Assembly: GCA_030655715.1 (NCBI GenBank)
Contig: JAUSPR010000126.1
Location: forward strand, 1 to 12,038
From: Thermoplasmata archaeon
GTDB lineage: Archaea > Thermoplasmatota > Thermoplasmata > SG8-5
Direction of reading: 5' to 3'
Length of the DNA: 12,038 nucleotides
Shown: positions 1 through 6,747 of the stretch, piece after piece
Position numbering within the stretch: the stretch's first letter is position 1
How the letters are laid out: every line of letters starts with the position of its first letter
Notes under the pieces: model-generated
What the model was told of the DNA's origin: nothing
The model's input: only the letters and a program-made list of their open reading frames with translations
Database searches by the model: none
Made by a program: the position numbers and the translations under genes

Positions 1-35
1 TTTGGAACTACGAGCAACAAGAGGGCATTTGGAAC
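1..35 (+). repeat. partial/degenerate hairpin-repeat arms at window start
   Basis: TTTGGAAC occurs at 1-8 and again at 28-35, the second inside GAGGGCATTTGGAAC (21-35). That string matches the right half (loop, inner stem, bulged A, outer arm) of the hairpin family found elsewhere in the window. No left arm CCAAA is visible, so this is either a decayed copy or the right end of a copy that begins before the window. Confidence 0.5.
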
Positions 36-92
36 GGATGAGGCAAAGATGATGGGCGGGGGTGTCAGTTCCGGCCAACCCGGTCCCAAGCA

Positions 93-122
93 CGTCCAAA
101 TGTCCCTCTGGACTTTGGATAC
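93..122 (-). repeat. bulged hairpin repeat, inverted orientation
   Basis: Outer arms are TCCAAA (95-100) and TTTGGA (114-119). The inner stem is GTCC/GGAC around the loop CTCT, with one unpaired T at 101. Read on the minus strand this is GTATCCAAAGTCC-AGAG-GGAC-A-TTTGGA, which matches the copy at 11741-11770. It lies upstream of the rfcL promoter. Confidence 0.8.
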
Positions 123-189
123 TGCCTAAACAAAATTGGCCCTTCCCCCTTCTTAATATGAATAATTTCTATAATAGACATGGGTCAAG

Positions 190-197
190 TATTTACA
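190..197 (+). promoter_or_regulatory. candidate TATA box of rfcL (leaderless)
   Basis: TATTTACA is centred about 26 nt upstream of the rfcL ATG at 220, which would place transcription start at or next to the start codon. No Shine-Dalgarno sequence is seen before this ATG, in line with a leaderless message. Other AT-rich elements lie at 151-177, so the exact box is an inference. Confidence 0.5.
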
Positions 198-219
198 TTC
201 ATTAACAATACCCCGTTGC

Positions 220-1644
220 ATGGTCAAGTGGTCCGAAAAATACCGTCCCAAACATTTGGATGATATCATAGGCAATCCCAAGCCCAAGGAGGACCTCAAG
301 AAATGGGCCAATGCCTGGCTCGAGGGCACGCCCAAGAAGCGCGCCGTCGTGCTCATAGGAGACCCGGGCGTTGGAAAGACCAGCGCGGCACTTGCCCTGG
401 GCAATGACATGGGCTGGCAAGTTCTGGAGATGAATGCTTCCGACTCTCGTAACGCGGATGCGATCAAGAACATCGCCACTAGAGGGGCCATGGGCGAGAC
501 GTTCACTGATTCCGGTGAGTTCGTTATGGCAAAGGACGGGCGCCGTAAACTTATCGTGTTGGACGAGGCCGACAATATTTTCGGGAGAGAGGATTTCGGC
601 GGTGTAAAGGCCATTGCCCAGACAATCACTGAAACCCATCAACCCATTATTCTGATAGTCAATGACTGGTATGCGCTGAAAAAACGGTCGTCCGTAATCG
701 AGGGAAAAGTCGCGACAATCAAGTTCATGAAGCCGCGCAAGGTGAATATCGTAAGTCTTCTCAGGAAAATTTCCAAAGCTGAAGGCATTGAAGTTGAAGA
801 GGAAGCGCTTGTCAAGCTGGCGGATAAGTCAGGAGGCGATGTTCGTTCCGCGGTTAATGACCTACAATCAATTGCCGAAGGCCGGAAAAAAGTCGAGTTC
901 AAGCATGTAGCCGCTCTCGGGGACCGGGATGTTTCTGCGACGATATTCCAGACCGTTGAAACCATTTTTCAGACAGGCAACTGTGCACGCTCCAGGGAAG
1001 CGACAATGCGCCTTGACGAGAACCCGGAAACGCTCATACTATGGATTGACCAGAACCTTCCGGCGGTTTACCGTGAACCCGCGGACCTGAGCGCTGGCTA
1101 CGAGGCGCTTTCCAGGGCGGATATTTTCCTCGGCCGGGTCAAGAGGCGGCAATATTATGGGCTCTGGGGCTATGCCAGAGATATGATGTCCTGCGGAGTT
1201 TCCCTTTCCAAGTCCAGGGATTACAGGGGCTATGTGCGGCTGGGTTTTCCGACCTGGCTGATAAAGATGTCAAGGTCAAGGTCTTTCCGCGAGACAAGGT
1301 CCAGATTTGCTGCCAAGCTGGGAAAGTTGTACCATGGCAGCAATAAGATGGTGCTTCAGGATATTCTGCCTTATTTCAAGCAGCTTTATACGCAGGACAG
1401 GGAATTCAGACTTTCCATGACCAGGAAGCTGAACCTCTCGGAAGAGGAAGTCAGCTTCCTTCTGGATGCGAAACCTGATTCACATCCAGTGAGACATGTC
1501 TTTGACGCGCTCAAGAAGGTCGATACAGTCTCCAGGCCGCGAAGGGAGGAGCCGGAAGAAGAGCCTGACGAGGAACCAGCCCCGGACAAGAAACCGGAGG
1601 AGCCGGAAAAACAGCAGCAGAAATCGCTTTTCGAGTTCGGGTGA
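220..1644 (+). CDS. rfcL: replication factor C large subunit (clamp loader)
   Basis: AAA+ ATPase subunit of the archaeal clamp loader, which opens the PCNA ring and places it on primer-template junctions using ATP. The N-terminus WSEKYRPKHLDDIIGN is the RFC signature and fixes the start. Walker A is GDPGVGKT (residues 47-54), with Asp where Pro is usual. Walker B is LIVLDEAD (111-118), the sensor 1 Asn is N148, and the sensor 2 Arg lies in GGDVRSAVNDLQ (R209). The helical collar domain follows from about 235 to 440. A charged E/P/K-rich tail (440-466) leads to QKSLFEFG at the C-terminus, a one-aromatic PIP-box-like PCNA-binding motif. Length (474 aa) is usual for archaeal RfcL. taw1 starts 4 nt after its stop. 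The small subunit rfcS is not in the window. Confidence 0.96.
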   Translation: MVKWSEKYRPKHLDDIIGNPKPKEDLKKWANAWLEGTPKKRAVVLIGDPGVGKTSAALALGNDMGWQVLEMNASDSRNADAIKNIATRGAMGETFTDSGEFVMAKDGRRKLIVLDEADNIFGREDFGGVKAIAQTITETHQPIILIVNDWYALKKRSSVIEGKVATIKFMKPRKVNIVSLLRKISKAEGIEVEEEALVKLADKSGGDVRSAVNDLQSIAEGRKKVEFKHVAALGDRDVSATIFQTVETIFQTGNCARSREATMRLDENPETLILWIDQNLPAVYREPADLSAGYEALSRADIFLGRVKRRQYYGLWGYARDMMSCGVSLSKSRDYRGYVRLGFPTWLIKMSRSRSFRETRSRFAAKLGKLYHGSNKMVLQDILPYFKQLYTQDREFRLSMTRKLNLSEEEVSFLLDAKPDSHPVRHVFDALKKVDTVSRPRREEPEEEPDEEPAPDKKPEEPEKQQQKSLFEFG

Positions 1645-1648
1645 ATAG

Positions 1649-2581
1649 ATGGACGATGCAATAAAAGCAATTCTCGAGAAACAGCATTACCATATTGTGG
1701 GCAACCATTCCGGCGTTAAATTATGTCACTGGCTCGGTGAAAAATTGCTCCGCGGGAGACCGTGCTACAAGGAGTCATTCTATGGAATTGATTCGCATCG
1801 ATGCCTGCAAATGTCGCCGGCTGTAAACAATTGCACTCAGACCTGTTTGTTCTGCTGGCGGTACCAGGGATTGCTGGAAAATGAAATTCCAAATGAAGAT
1901 GACCCTGAATTCATTCTTGATGAAGCTATCCGGGGCCAGCAAAAACTGATCACAGGCTACAAGGGCGATTCAAGAACCGAACCGGAGAGGTTCAAGGAAG
2001 CGCTGCAACCGAACATGGTGGCCTGCTCCCTTTCCGGGGAACCGACAATGTACAGCCAGCTCAGTGATTTCTTCGAGGCCTGCCACAAACGGGACATGAC
2101 CACATTTCTCGTGACAAACGGAACACTGCCAGAAGTGCTGGAGAACATGGACACGCTGCCCAGGCAATTGTATGTTACCGTGGCCGCGCCCAATGAGGAG
2201 ATTTACAAGAAATTATGTGTTCCGCTCCGGAAGGACGGGTGGAGCAACCTGAACAAGACGCTGGAACTATTGCCCAGCCTGGGAACTCGTACGGTAATCA
2301 GGCATACCCTGGTCGAAGGCTGGAATGTAGGATGGGAGAAGGAATACGCGCGGCTGGTCAACAAGGCCGACCCGCTTTTTATCGAGCCAAAAGGTTATGT
2401 GTTTGTTGGATATTCCCGTGAACGGATGCACAATGAAAATATGCCCAGCCAGGAAAGGGTCATGCAATTCTCGAAGGAATTGGCCAGGGAGACTGGCCGC
2501 GAAATATTAGCCGAGCAGAAACCCAGCAGGGTGGTTTTGTTGGGAACTGACAAGAGCAAGATGAAGATCCGGGGGCTCTGA
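1649..2581 (+). CDS. taw1: tRNA 4-demethylwyosine synthase (Taw1/TYW1-like radical SAM)
   Basis: Condenses N1-methylguanosine-37 of tRNA-Phe with pyruvate to form the tricyclic imidazopurine 4-demethylwyosine, the second step of archaeal wyosine synthesis. The radical SAM cluster ligands are C62, C66 and C69 in NCTQTCLFCWRY. C26, C39 and C52 match the ligands of the second 4Fe-4S cluster, and K41 in CYKESFYGI fits the lysine proposed to bind pyruvate. GEP lies at 130-132. The 310-aa length equals the archaeal enzymes, which lack the flavodoxin domain of eukaryotic TYW1. The ATG follows the rfcL stop by 4 nt, and a GGGTGA Shine-Dalgarno overlaps that stop, so translation is probably coupled. 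Cysteine and lysine roles are recalled from family knowledge. Confidence 0.94.
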   Translation: MDDAIKAILEKQHYHIVGNHSGVKLCHWLGEKLLRGRPCYKESFYGIDSHRCLQMSPAVNNCTQTCLFCWRYQGLLENEIPNEDDPEFILDEAIRGQQKLITGYKGDSRTEPERFKEALQPNMVACSLSGEPTMYSQLSDFFEACHKRDMTTFLVTNGTLPEVLENMDTLPRQLYVTVAAPNEEIYKKLCVPLRKDGWSNLNKTLELLPSLGTRTVIRHTLVEGWNVGWEKEYARLVNKADPLFIEPKGYVFVGYSRERMHNENMPSQERVMQFSKELARETGREILAEQKPSRVVLLGTDKSKMKIRGL

Positions 2582-3148
2582 ATGTTCGAGAGCTGGGTCC
2601 AGTGGCTGATGGACCTGGTCAAGGACCCGGCAATGTATCTCACGTTCGTGTTCATTTTTTCGATTCTTGCCGCGGTCATACTTCCCATACCTGTGGAAGT
2701 GGTACTCGTGGGTTTCATATTCTACCTGGTTGACCCTGGTTCCCAGTTCCTGGGATTAGGTGTTGCGGGCGCTTTCATTCTCATTGCAGTGGTTATGGGC
2801 CTGGGCAAGGCACTTGGTGCATGGATAGTGTTCATTATCGGCATGAGGGCCGAGAAATTGATAAACAAATATCTTAGCTGGAACTGGTTCCAGAAATTTC
2901 TGCGACGTGTCGAGAAATTCTGCGTGAAATACGGATATTTTGCCATGTACCTGGTGATGTGCGTGCCCATGATGACAGACACGGTCCCGCTGTACGTGTT
3001 TTCAATCTTGAACAAGGACGGCGAGGTTTTCGAGAGGAACTGGTTCGTGATGACCAATCTCTGGGCCGGGATTTCAAGGACGCTGTTGATCGGTATACTG
3101 GCGGTCGGCGGGGTCATGTCGTTCGGGTATGCCGCGAATTTGATTTGA
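2582..3148 (+). CDS. DedA/VTT-like multi-pass membrane protein
   Basis: Integral membrane protein of 188 aa with about four to five hydrophobic segments (roughly 18-50, 58-88, 117-143 and 155-182). LPIPVEVVLVG (34-44), the Gly-rich MGLGKALGAW (72-81) and the KYGYFAMYLVMCVP stretch (116-129) resemble the SNARE-associated/DedA (VTT) fold. In that fold an acidic residue sits in a re-entrant loop and a Pro-containing loop follows the third helix. The arginines DedA usually has after that Pro are not obvious, so lipid scrambling or other DedA activity cannot be assumed. The ATG abuts the taw1 TGA with no spacer, and GGGG lies just upstream, so it is co-transcribed with rfcL-taw1. A repeat hairpin follows the stop within a few bases. 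The family call is moderate; an unrelated small membrane protein is possible. Confidence 0.65.
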   Translation: MFESWVQWLMDLVKDPAMYLTFVFIFSILAAVILPIPVEVVLVGFIFYLVDPGSQFLGLGVAGAFILIAVVMGLGKALGAWIVFIIGMRAEKLINKYLSWNWFQKFLRRVEKFCVKYGYFAMYLVMCVPMMTDTVPLYVFSILNKDGEVFERNWFVMTNLWAGISRTLLIGILAVGGVMSFGYAANLI

Positions 3149-3150
3149 TA

Positions 3151-3177
3151 GGCATCCGAAGCTTTCGGCATTCGGAG
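3151..3177 (+). repeat. bulged hairpin repeat after the membrane-protein gene
   Basis: GGCATCCGAAGC, a TTTCG-type loop, then GCATTCGGA. Outer arms TCCGAA (3155-3160) and TTCGGA (3171-3176) pair perfectly; the inner GC/GC is short and the A before the right arm is unpaired as in other copies. It begins 3 nt after the stop codon of the upstream gene, so it may sit in the 3' end of the rfcL operon transcript. No long T-run follows. Confidence 0.75.
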
Positions 3178-3241
3178 ATATTTGAATGTGTATAGAATTC
3201 CGGTTAGCTGGAATAGGGAAATAGGACGCCAACCCGGCTCA

Positions 3242-3268
3242 TTCTAGAAAGCTAGAAAATCTATATAG
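3242..3268 (+). promoter_or_regulatory. palindrome next to a TATA box: candidate operator/promoter
   Basis: TTCTAG-AAAG-CTAGAA (3242-3257) is a perfect 6-bp inverted repeat, followed 3 nt later by CTATATAG (3261-3268), a good TATA box. Initiation about 26 nt downstream would give a leader of roughly 60 nt before the hydrolase start at 3352. The palindrome occupies the BRE position, where a regulator could block TFB. A second TATA-like run TTTTAATTT (3297-3305) would give a leader of about 25 nt and could be used instead. Confidence 0.45.
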
Positions 3269-3351
3269 ATGAAAAACATATCAGCTTTGAGCATTGTTTT
3301 AATTTCCAGCTCTCTAAACCAGGAAAATAGAGTAGCATTTGAAGGGATTGA

Positions 3352-3984
3352 ATGGAAGAAAAATTGCAGCCGGAATGGAAGTACCAGCTCCAGGGTCTCC
3401 GCGGCCTTAATGAACCTCCTGTACCAAAGAAACCAGCATTGCTGGTCATAGACATGCAGAGGTATTTCTGCGATGCTGGTGCGCCAGCCTACAGCCCTGA
3501 TTACGAGGCGGTTATTGAGCCAGCCCAGAAATTGATTGAGATATTTGGTAAACTGAATTTACCTGTTTTTGCTACCAGATATTATTCCAGGGAAGGCGGA
3601 GACCCGACAACCAGATGGTGGGGCGCGACTCTTGATGAATCCAGTCCGTTTGTTGATGTGGACCCGAGGCTCAATCTGCCTGCCGATTCTGTGGTACTGG
3701 ATAAGCATCTGTACGGCACGTTTTCCTCCACTGACCTGGATTTGCAATTGAAGAAGCTGGGCTGCGATTCCGTGGTCATCTGCGGCGTCATGACCGACCT
3801 TTGTTGTGAAACGACCGCCCGCGAGGCCTTCCAGCTCGGTTATAATGTTTATTTTGTTGGCGATGCCACCGCAACGAAAGACCCGATGCTGCATTTCGCA
3901 GCACTGGCCACGCTCGCGCACGGCTTTGCTTACATTGTTACTGTTGATAATGTCTTGAAACTATTGGAGGGAAAAGATGTCTAG
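3352..3984 (+). CDS. isochorismatase-family cysteine hydrolase
   Basis: Cytosolic hydrolase of the isochorismatase fold (210 aa). The likely catalytic triad is visible: D34 in ALLVIDMQRYF, K118 in VLDKHLYGTF and C151 in GVMTDLCCETTAR, with the family's GV-x-T turn before the Cys. C152 is an additional neighbouring cysteine. The DxH zinc-ligand motif expected in nicotinamidase (PncA) is absent from the segment after D34, so I do not call pncA; substrates in this family include isochorismate, N-carbamoyl amides and ureidoacrylate. AAGGGATTG upstream of ATG 3352 is an acceptable ribosome binding site. The last 8 nt overlap the next gene, and its ribosome binding site (TTGGAGGG) lies inside this gene, so the two are translationally coupled. 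Confidence 0.88.
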   Translation: MEEKLQPEWKYQLQGLRGLNEPPVPKKPALLVIDMQRYFCDAGAPAYSPDYEAVIEPAQKLIEIFGKLNLPVFATRYYSREGGDPTTRWWGATLDESSPFVDVDPRLNLPADSVVLDKHLYGTFSSTDLDLQLKKLGCDSVVICGVMTDLCCETTAREAFQLGYNVYFVGDATATKDPMLHFAALATLAHGFAYIVTVDNVLKLLEGKDV

Positions 3985-4819
3985 AGTTGCAGTCATTGGT
4001 GCTGGTCCGGCAGGAATGGCCGCGACAATTCAGCTTGTTCGGGCCGGAATCGAGGTCCAGGTATTCGAGCAGGGACGCGTGGGTGGTGCATTGTGGAACG
4101 CCGGCTGGGTCGAGAATTATCCCGGCTTTCCCGGTGGGATTTCAGGCCACAATCTGGCCAAGCTCATGGAGGAGCAGTTCCTCGGGTATGTAGATAATAT
4201 CATTTCCAGTTCTGCGGAGGAGATAATTCTCACCGAGAAAGGCTTTTTCATCAGTGGCCAGGAGTTCGATGGTGTAATAATCTGCACAGGAACAAGGCCC
4301 AAGAAAGTCGGATTTACATGTGAAGATAAACTGGCTGAGGCCGGGCTGCTTTGTTACGGAGTCGCGGATTACCATGCATGGCACAGGGTGAAAGAGGCAT
4401 GCGTCATTGGAGGCGGCGAAGCATCCATGGACATGGCGCTCAGCCTGACCGAGGAAGGTATCAAAGTTACGCTTTTACACCGGTCGGAGCCCGATGGAAT
4501 TCTTGCATTGAAGCAGGAAGCAATTTCAGATGAAGAAATAACATGGCTGGAAGGCGAAGTAAAAGAGGCCAGAATTCACGAGAATAAAGCTGTGCTTGCT
4601 CTGGAAAATGAAGAGCGTGCGTTTGACATGGTGCTTGTCGCGGTTGGAAGGGAAGCCTGCATGCCTGAGTTTAACGGTTTCGATATGGACGATGCGCCTG
4701 CCGGACTTCTTGTGGCCGGAGACGCGACCCGGGGCGGATTGGGCCAGGTCGCGATGGCAGTTGGCGACGGCGTTGACATGGCAATGACAATGGACAGATA
4801 TCTGAGGTCTAAAAAATGA
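3977..4819 (+). CDS. thioredoxin-reductase-like FAD/NAD(P) oxidoreductase lacking the CxxC
   Basis: Two-dinucleotide-binding flavoprotein of the TrxR family (280 aa). The FAD site is VAVIGAGPAG (4-13) with E31 as the ribose-binding acid, VENYPGFPGGISG (45-57) matches the TrxR ENYPG motif, and LLVAGDATRGGLGQVAMAVGDG (244-265) is the C-terminal FAD motif. The NAD(P) Rossmann motif is CVIGGGEASMDMAL (142-155), with H168-R169 placed like the NADPH-binding HRR of TrxR. The redox-active CxxC expected before the NADPH domain reads CYGV (126-129), so only one Cys remains and classical thioredoxin reduction is unlikely. It may instead pass electrons to another acceptor such as a ferredoxin or a partner protein. 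It overlaps the preceding gene by 8 nt and the following one by 4 nt (ATGA). Confidence 0.85.
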   Translation: MSRVAVIGAGPAGMAATIQLVRAGIEVQVFEQGRVGGALWNAGWVENYPGFPGGISGHNLAKLMEEQFLGYVDNIISSSAEEIILTEKGFFISGQEFDGVIICTGTRPKKVGFTCEDKLAEAGLLCYGVADYHAWHRVKEACVIGGGEASMDMALSLTEEGIKVTLLHRSEPDGILALKQEAISDEEITWLEGEVKEARIHENKAVLALENEERAFDMVLVAVGREACMPEFNGFDMDDAPAGLLVAGDATRGGLGQVAMAVGDGVDMAMTMDRYLRSKK

Positions 4820-5730
4820 AGGTTATTTCGAGCACAGGAAACCCGGAACTGGCAACGGTCCATGTGGGAGAACTGGAGGACCGCTCCAGAATAGAGTTCT
4901 GTGAATCAGTGCAACCGCCCAAAAAAAGGAATGAGAAATGGGTCAATATTATTTCCACGATGGTCGGTTGTCCAGTGGGATGCAAGATGTGCGACGCCGG
5001 AGGAGGTTTTGTTCGGTTTTTGACTGCCCAGGAGATGCAAGAACAAATCAATTATCTGGGCAGTCAAACGTTCTTGGACGACCAGGTTCATCTGGAAGGA
5101 AAAATACCAAGCAAGGTGTGGAAAATTCAGCTAGCCAGGATGGGCGAGCCAACCCTGAATCCGCATGTTCTCGAATTTCTCCGGGAGCTGGGGGAGAAAG
5201 GTCATGAAAATCTGGTCATCAGTTTGTCCACCGTAGGGCCTTCGGCATGCGCGCCGTTTATCCAGGAACTGAAGAAGCTCAAGGACGCATATTTCCAGGG
5301 GAAATTCCAGTTGCAATTCTCGATTCATACTACGGACGATGAAGCCAGAAGACGAATAATCCCAATCAGGGGATTAATCCTGCCCGAGATAGCGGCCCTG
5401 GGCAGGCAATTCCGGTCTCCGGGAGACAGAAAAATAACCCTGAATTTCATAGTCATGAAGGACGTGCCGATAGATGCCGATAGAATTGCCAGGCTCTTCG
5501 ACCCTGAGAACTTTTTAATCAAATTGACACCGCTCAATCCGACATACCGCGCACAGTACCACAAGATACAGCCAGGCTTCGACCCGGAAAGGCCGGCCAG
5601 CATCCAAGGCCTTGTCTCCGAATTTGAGTCAAAAGGTTTTGAAACCATTCTCAGTATTGGGGAGATGGAAGAGAACCAGATCGGATCAAACTGCGGGCAG
5701 TACCTGGAGAGCCTTAACCGCTCTGCATAA
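4816..5730 (+). CDS. RlmN/Cfr-like radical SAM protein
   Basis: Radical SAM enzyme (304 aa) with the RlmN/Cfr layout. The cluster ligands are C52, C56 and C59 in VGCPVGCKMCDAG. RMGEPTLNP (108-116), ISLSTVG (135-141), FSIHTTDDEARRRIIPI (168-184) and LIKLTPLNP (234-242) each have an RlmN counterpart. The C-terminal NCGQ places C293 where E. coli RlmN has the methyl-carrying C355. The position matching E. coli C118, seven residues before the first cluster Cys, is I45, so one of the two catalytic cysteines is missing. The N-terminal helical domain of bacterial RlmN is also short or absent. rRNA/tRNA adenosine C2-methylation is therefore uncertain, and another RNA or protein substrate is possible. 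Start ATG overlaps the flavoprotein stop (4 nt). Confidence 0.85.
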   Translation: MKVISSTGNPELATVHVGELEDRSRIEFCESVQPPKKRNEKWVNIISTMVGCPVGCKMCDAGGGFVRFLTAQEMQEQINYLGSQTFLDDQVHLEGKIPSKVWKIQLARMGEPTLNPHVLEFLRELGEKGHENLVISLSTVGPSACAPFIQELKKLKDAYFQGKFQLQFSIHTTDDEARRRIIPIRGLILPEIAALGRQFRSPGDRKITLNFIVMKDVPIDADRIARLFDPENFLIKLTPLNPTYRAQYHKIQPGFDPERPASIQGLVSEFESKGFETILSIGEMEENQIGSNCGQYLESLNRSA

Positions 5731-5738
5731 AAATATAA
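5731..5738 (+). promoter_or_regulatory. candidate TATA box
   Basis: AAATATAA begins directly after the radical SAM stop codon. Its centre is about 37 nt upstream of ATG 5772, giving a predicted leader of about 10 nt. This suggests the small membrane-protein gene is transcribed separately from the upstream operon. Confidence 0.45.
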
Positions 5739-5771
5739 GGCTCCAAGGCCATTAACTGGCACGGGAACAGC

Positions 5772-6260
5772 ATGACAGAAATCGAGATACACGGGAAGAA
5801 CTCCAGCATTCCTGGCCTGGCTACATTAACCATGATATTCGCGTCAACCCTTATTTTCGTTTACATTCTAATATATGCCGAAGGAGGCGTGAGCAAATTC
5901 TTCTGGGTCTTGATAGTTCTTCTGATAATGCTCATACTGGCGGTCGGAATCTCCACTATATTGCCCGGCCACATGAGGGAAAATGTCACAATAACTCCTG
6001 AAGCATTCGTCAGGAAGAAAGGCAGAAAAATCATCAAAACAATACTCTGGACAACAGTCGAAACCGTTCTTATCAAGGAGGATAAGTACAACGTGGACGA
6101 GAAACTGATAATTGAAGAATCTCTGGTAATCGGGTTCAAGGATGGCACCAGTTACACGATGGAGGAAAACGAGGCCTTTGGCGAGGACCAATTTGTAGCC
6201 ATCTATAAGGCGATAAGGCGGTACTGGTCAAAGTTCAGCTGGGTTAAGATGGAGAGATGA
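5772..6260 (+). CDS. membrane protein of unknown function, two TM segments plus a soluble tail
   Basis: I do not recognise a named family. The 162-aa product has a short polar N-terminus, two hydrophobic helices (about 14-36 and 42-64) separated by a brief AEGGVSK loop, and a soluble C-terminal half of about 95 residues. That half is rich in alternating beta-type segments (NVTITPEAFVRKKG, WTTVETVLIKED, ESLVIGFKDGTSYTM) followed by an amphipathic helix (FVAIYKAIRRYW). This order resembles bacterial-type PH-domain (bPH/YcxB-like) membrane proteins, but that is a guess from topology. The start is supported by the preceding TATA box and by a coding frame without competing genes. Confidence 0.7.
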   Translation: MTEIEIHGKNSSIPGLATLTMIFASTLIFVYILIYAEGGVSKFFWVLIVLLIMLILAVGISTILPGHMRENVTITPEAFVRKKGRKIIKTILWTTVETVLIKEDKYNVDEKLIIEESLVIGFKDGTSYTMEENEAFGEDQFVAIYKAIRRYWSKFSWVKMER

Positions 6261-6299
6261 ACGGACATAAGAGTTAAATTATTAGATGTAATAGACAGA

Positions 6300-6309
6300 T
6301 TAAATAATT
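6300..6309 (+). promoter_or_regulatory. candidate TATA box (leaderless)
   Basis: TTAAATAATT is centred about 26 nt before ATG 6330, so transcription could begin at that codon. Confidence 0.4.
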
Positions 6310-6329
6310 CAAATGCCTTTAACCACCTC

Positions 6330-6644
6330 ATGGAGAATAATCAGGGAGTTATGGAAAAGGTCGAGGATGAATCGCGCAACATTCCCTGGCCTAAGATGAT
6401 AATCCCAATTACCATCATCCTGCTGGCCTTGCTACTACTGGGATGGCTTGGCAGAGAGCCTGGGGCGGGAGATTTTCCAGGCCTATTCTGTCCTATCAGT
6501 TTCATGATGTTCTGGGCCAATGCTATTGCAGCGATGATAGTGTGGGAGAAAAACAAGGGATGCGCAGCGTTGCTGGTGCTGTTTGCAATAAGCATGGTAT
6601 TCTTCTGGTTAGCGTATATTGCTTATGTGATAGGGATGATGTAG
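6330..6644 (+). CDS. small membrane protein of unknown function, three TM segments
   Basis: A 104-aa product with a charged N-terminus (about 20 residues) and three hydrophobic stretches at roughly 22-41, 49-72 and 78-100, leaving almost no soluble domain. No family is recognised. Two starts are possible: ATG 6330, which a TATA box 26 nt upstream would make leaderless, or ATG 6351 (residue 8), preceded by an AGGGAG ribosome binding site. The second gives a 97-aa protein with the same membrane segments. It follows the 5772-6260 membrane-protein gene by 69 nt and converges with the nuclease gene on the minus strand, with about 100 nt between the stops. Confidence 0.6.
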   Translation: MENNQGVMEKVEDESRNIPWPKMIIPITIILLALLLLGWLGREPGAGDFPGLFCPISFMMFWANAIAAMIVWEKNKGCAALLVLFAISMVFFWLAYIAYVIGMM

Positions 6645-6747
6645 AAGAGGCCAGGAAAGTTGGGGTTATCAATGATGACCGGGTGTCCTGCTACCCAGCC
6701 CTCACAGCCGGGGCTTGATGGCGTTGGCCGGTGCGAGAGTGCGGTTA

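Noticed and set aside
3269..3451. 60-residue open frame starting at a TATA-adjacent ATG
   Set aside because: It overlaps the hydrolase gene in another frame, shows no recognisable protein features and would start upstream of the predicted transcript start.
3352..3984. Nicotinamidase (pncA), suggested by nadX in the same window
   Set aside because: The DxH zinc-ligand motif typical of nicotinamidases is missing; only the general isochorismatase triad is supported.
6697..6715. AGCCC/GGGCT hairpin between the convergent genes as a terminator
   Set aside because: Only a 5-bp stem with a 9-nt loop and no T-run on either strand.
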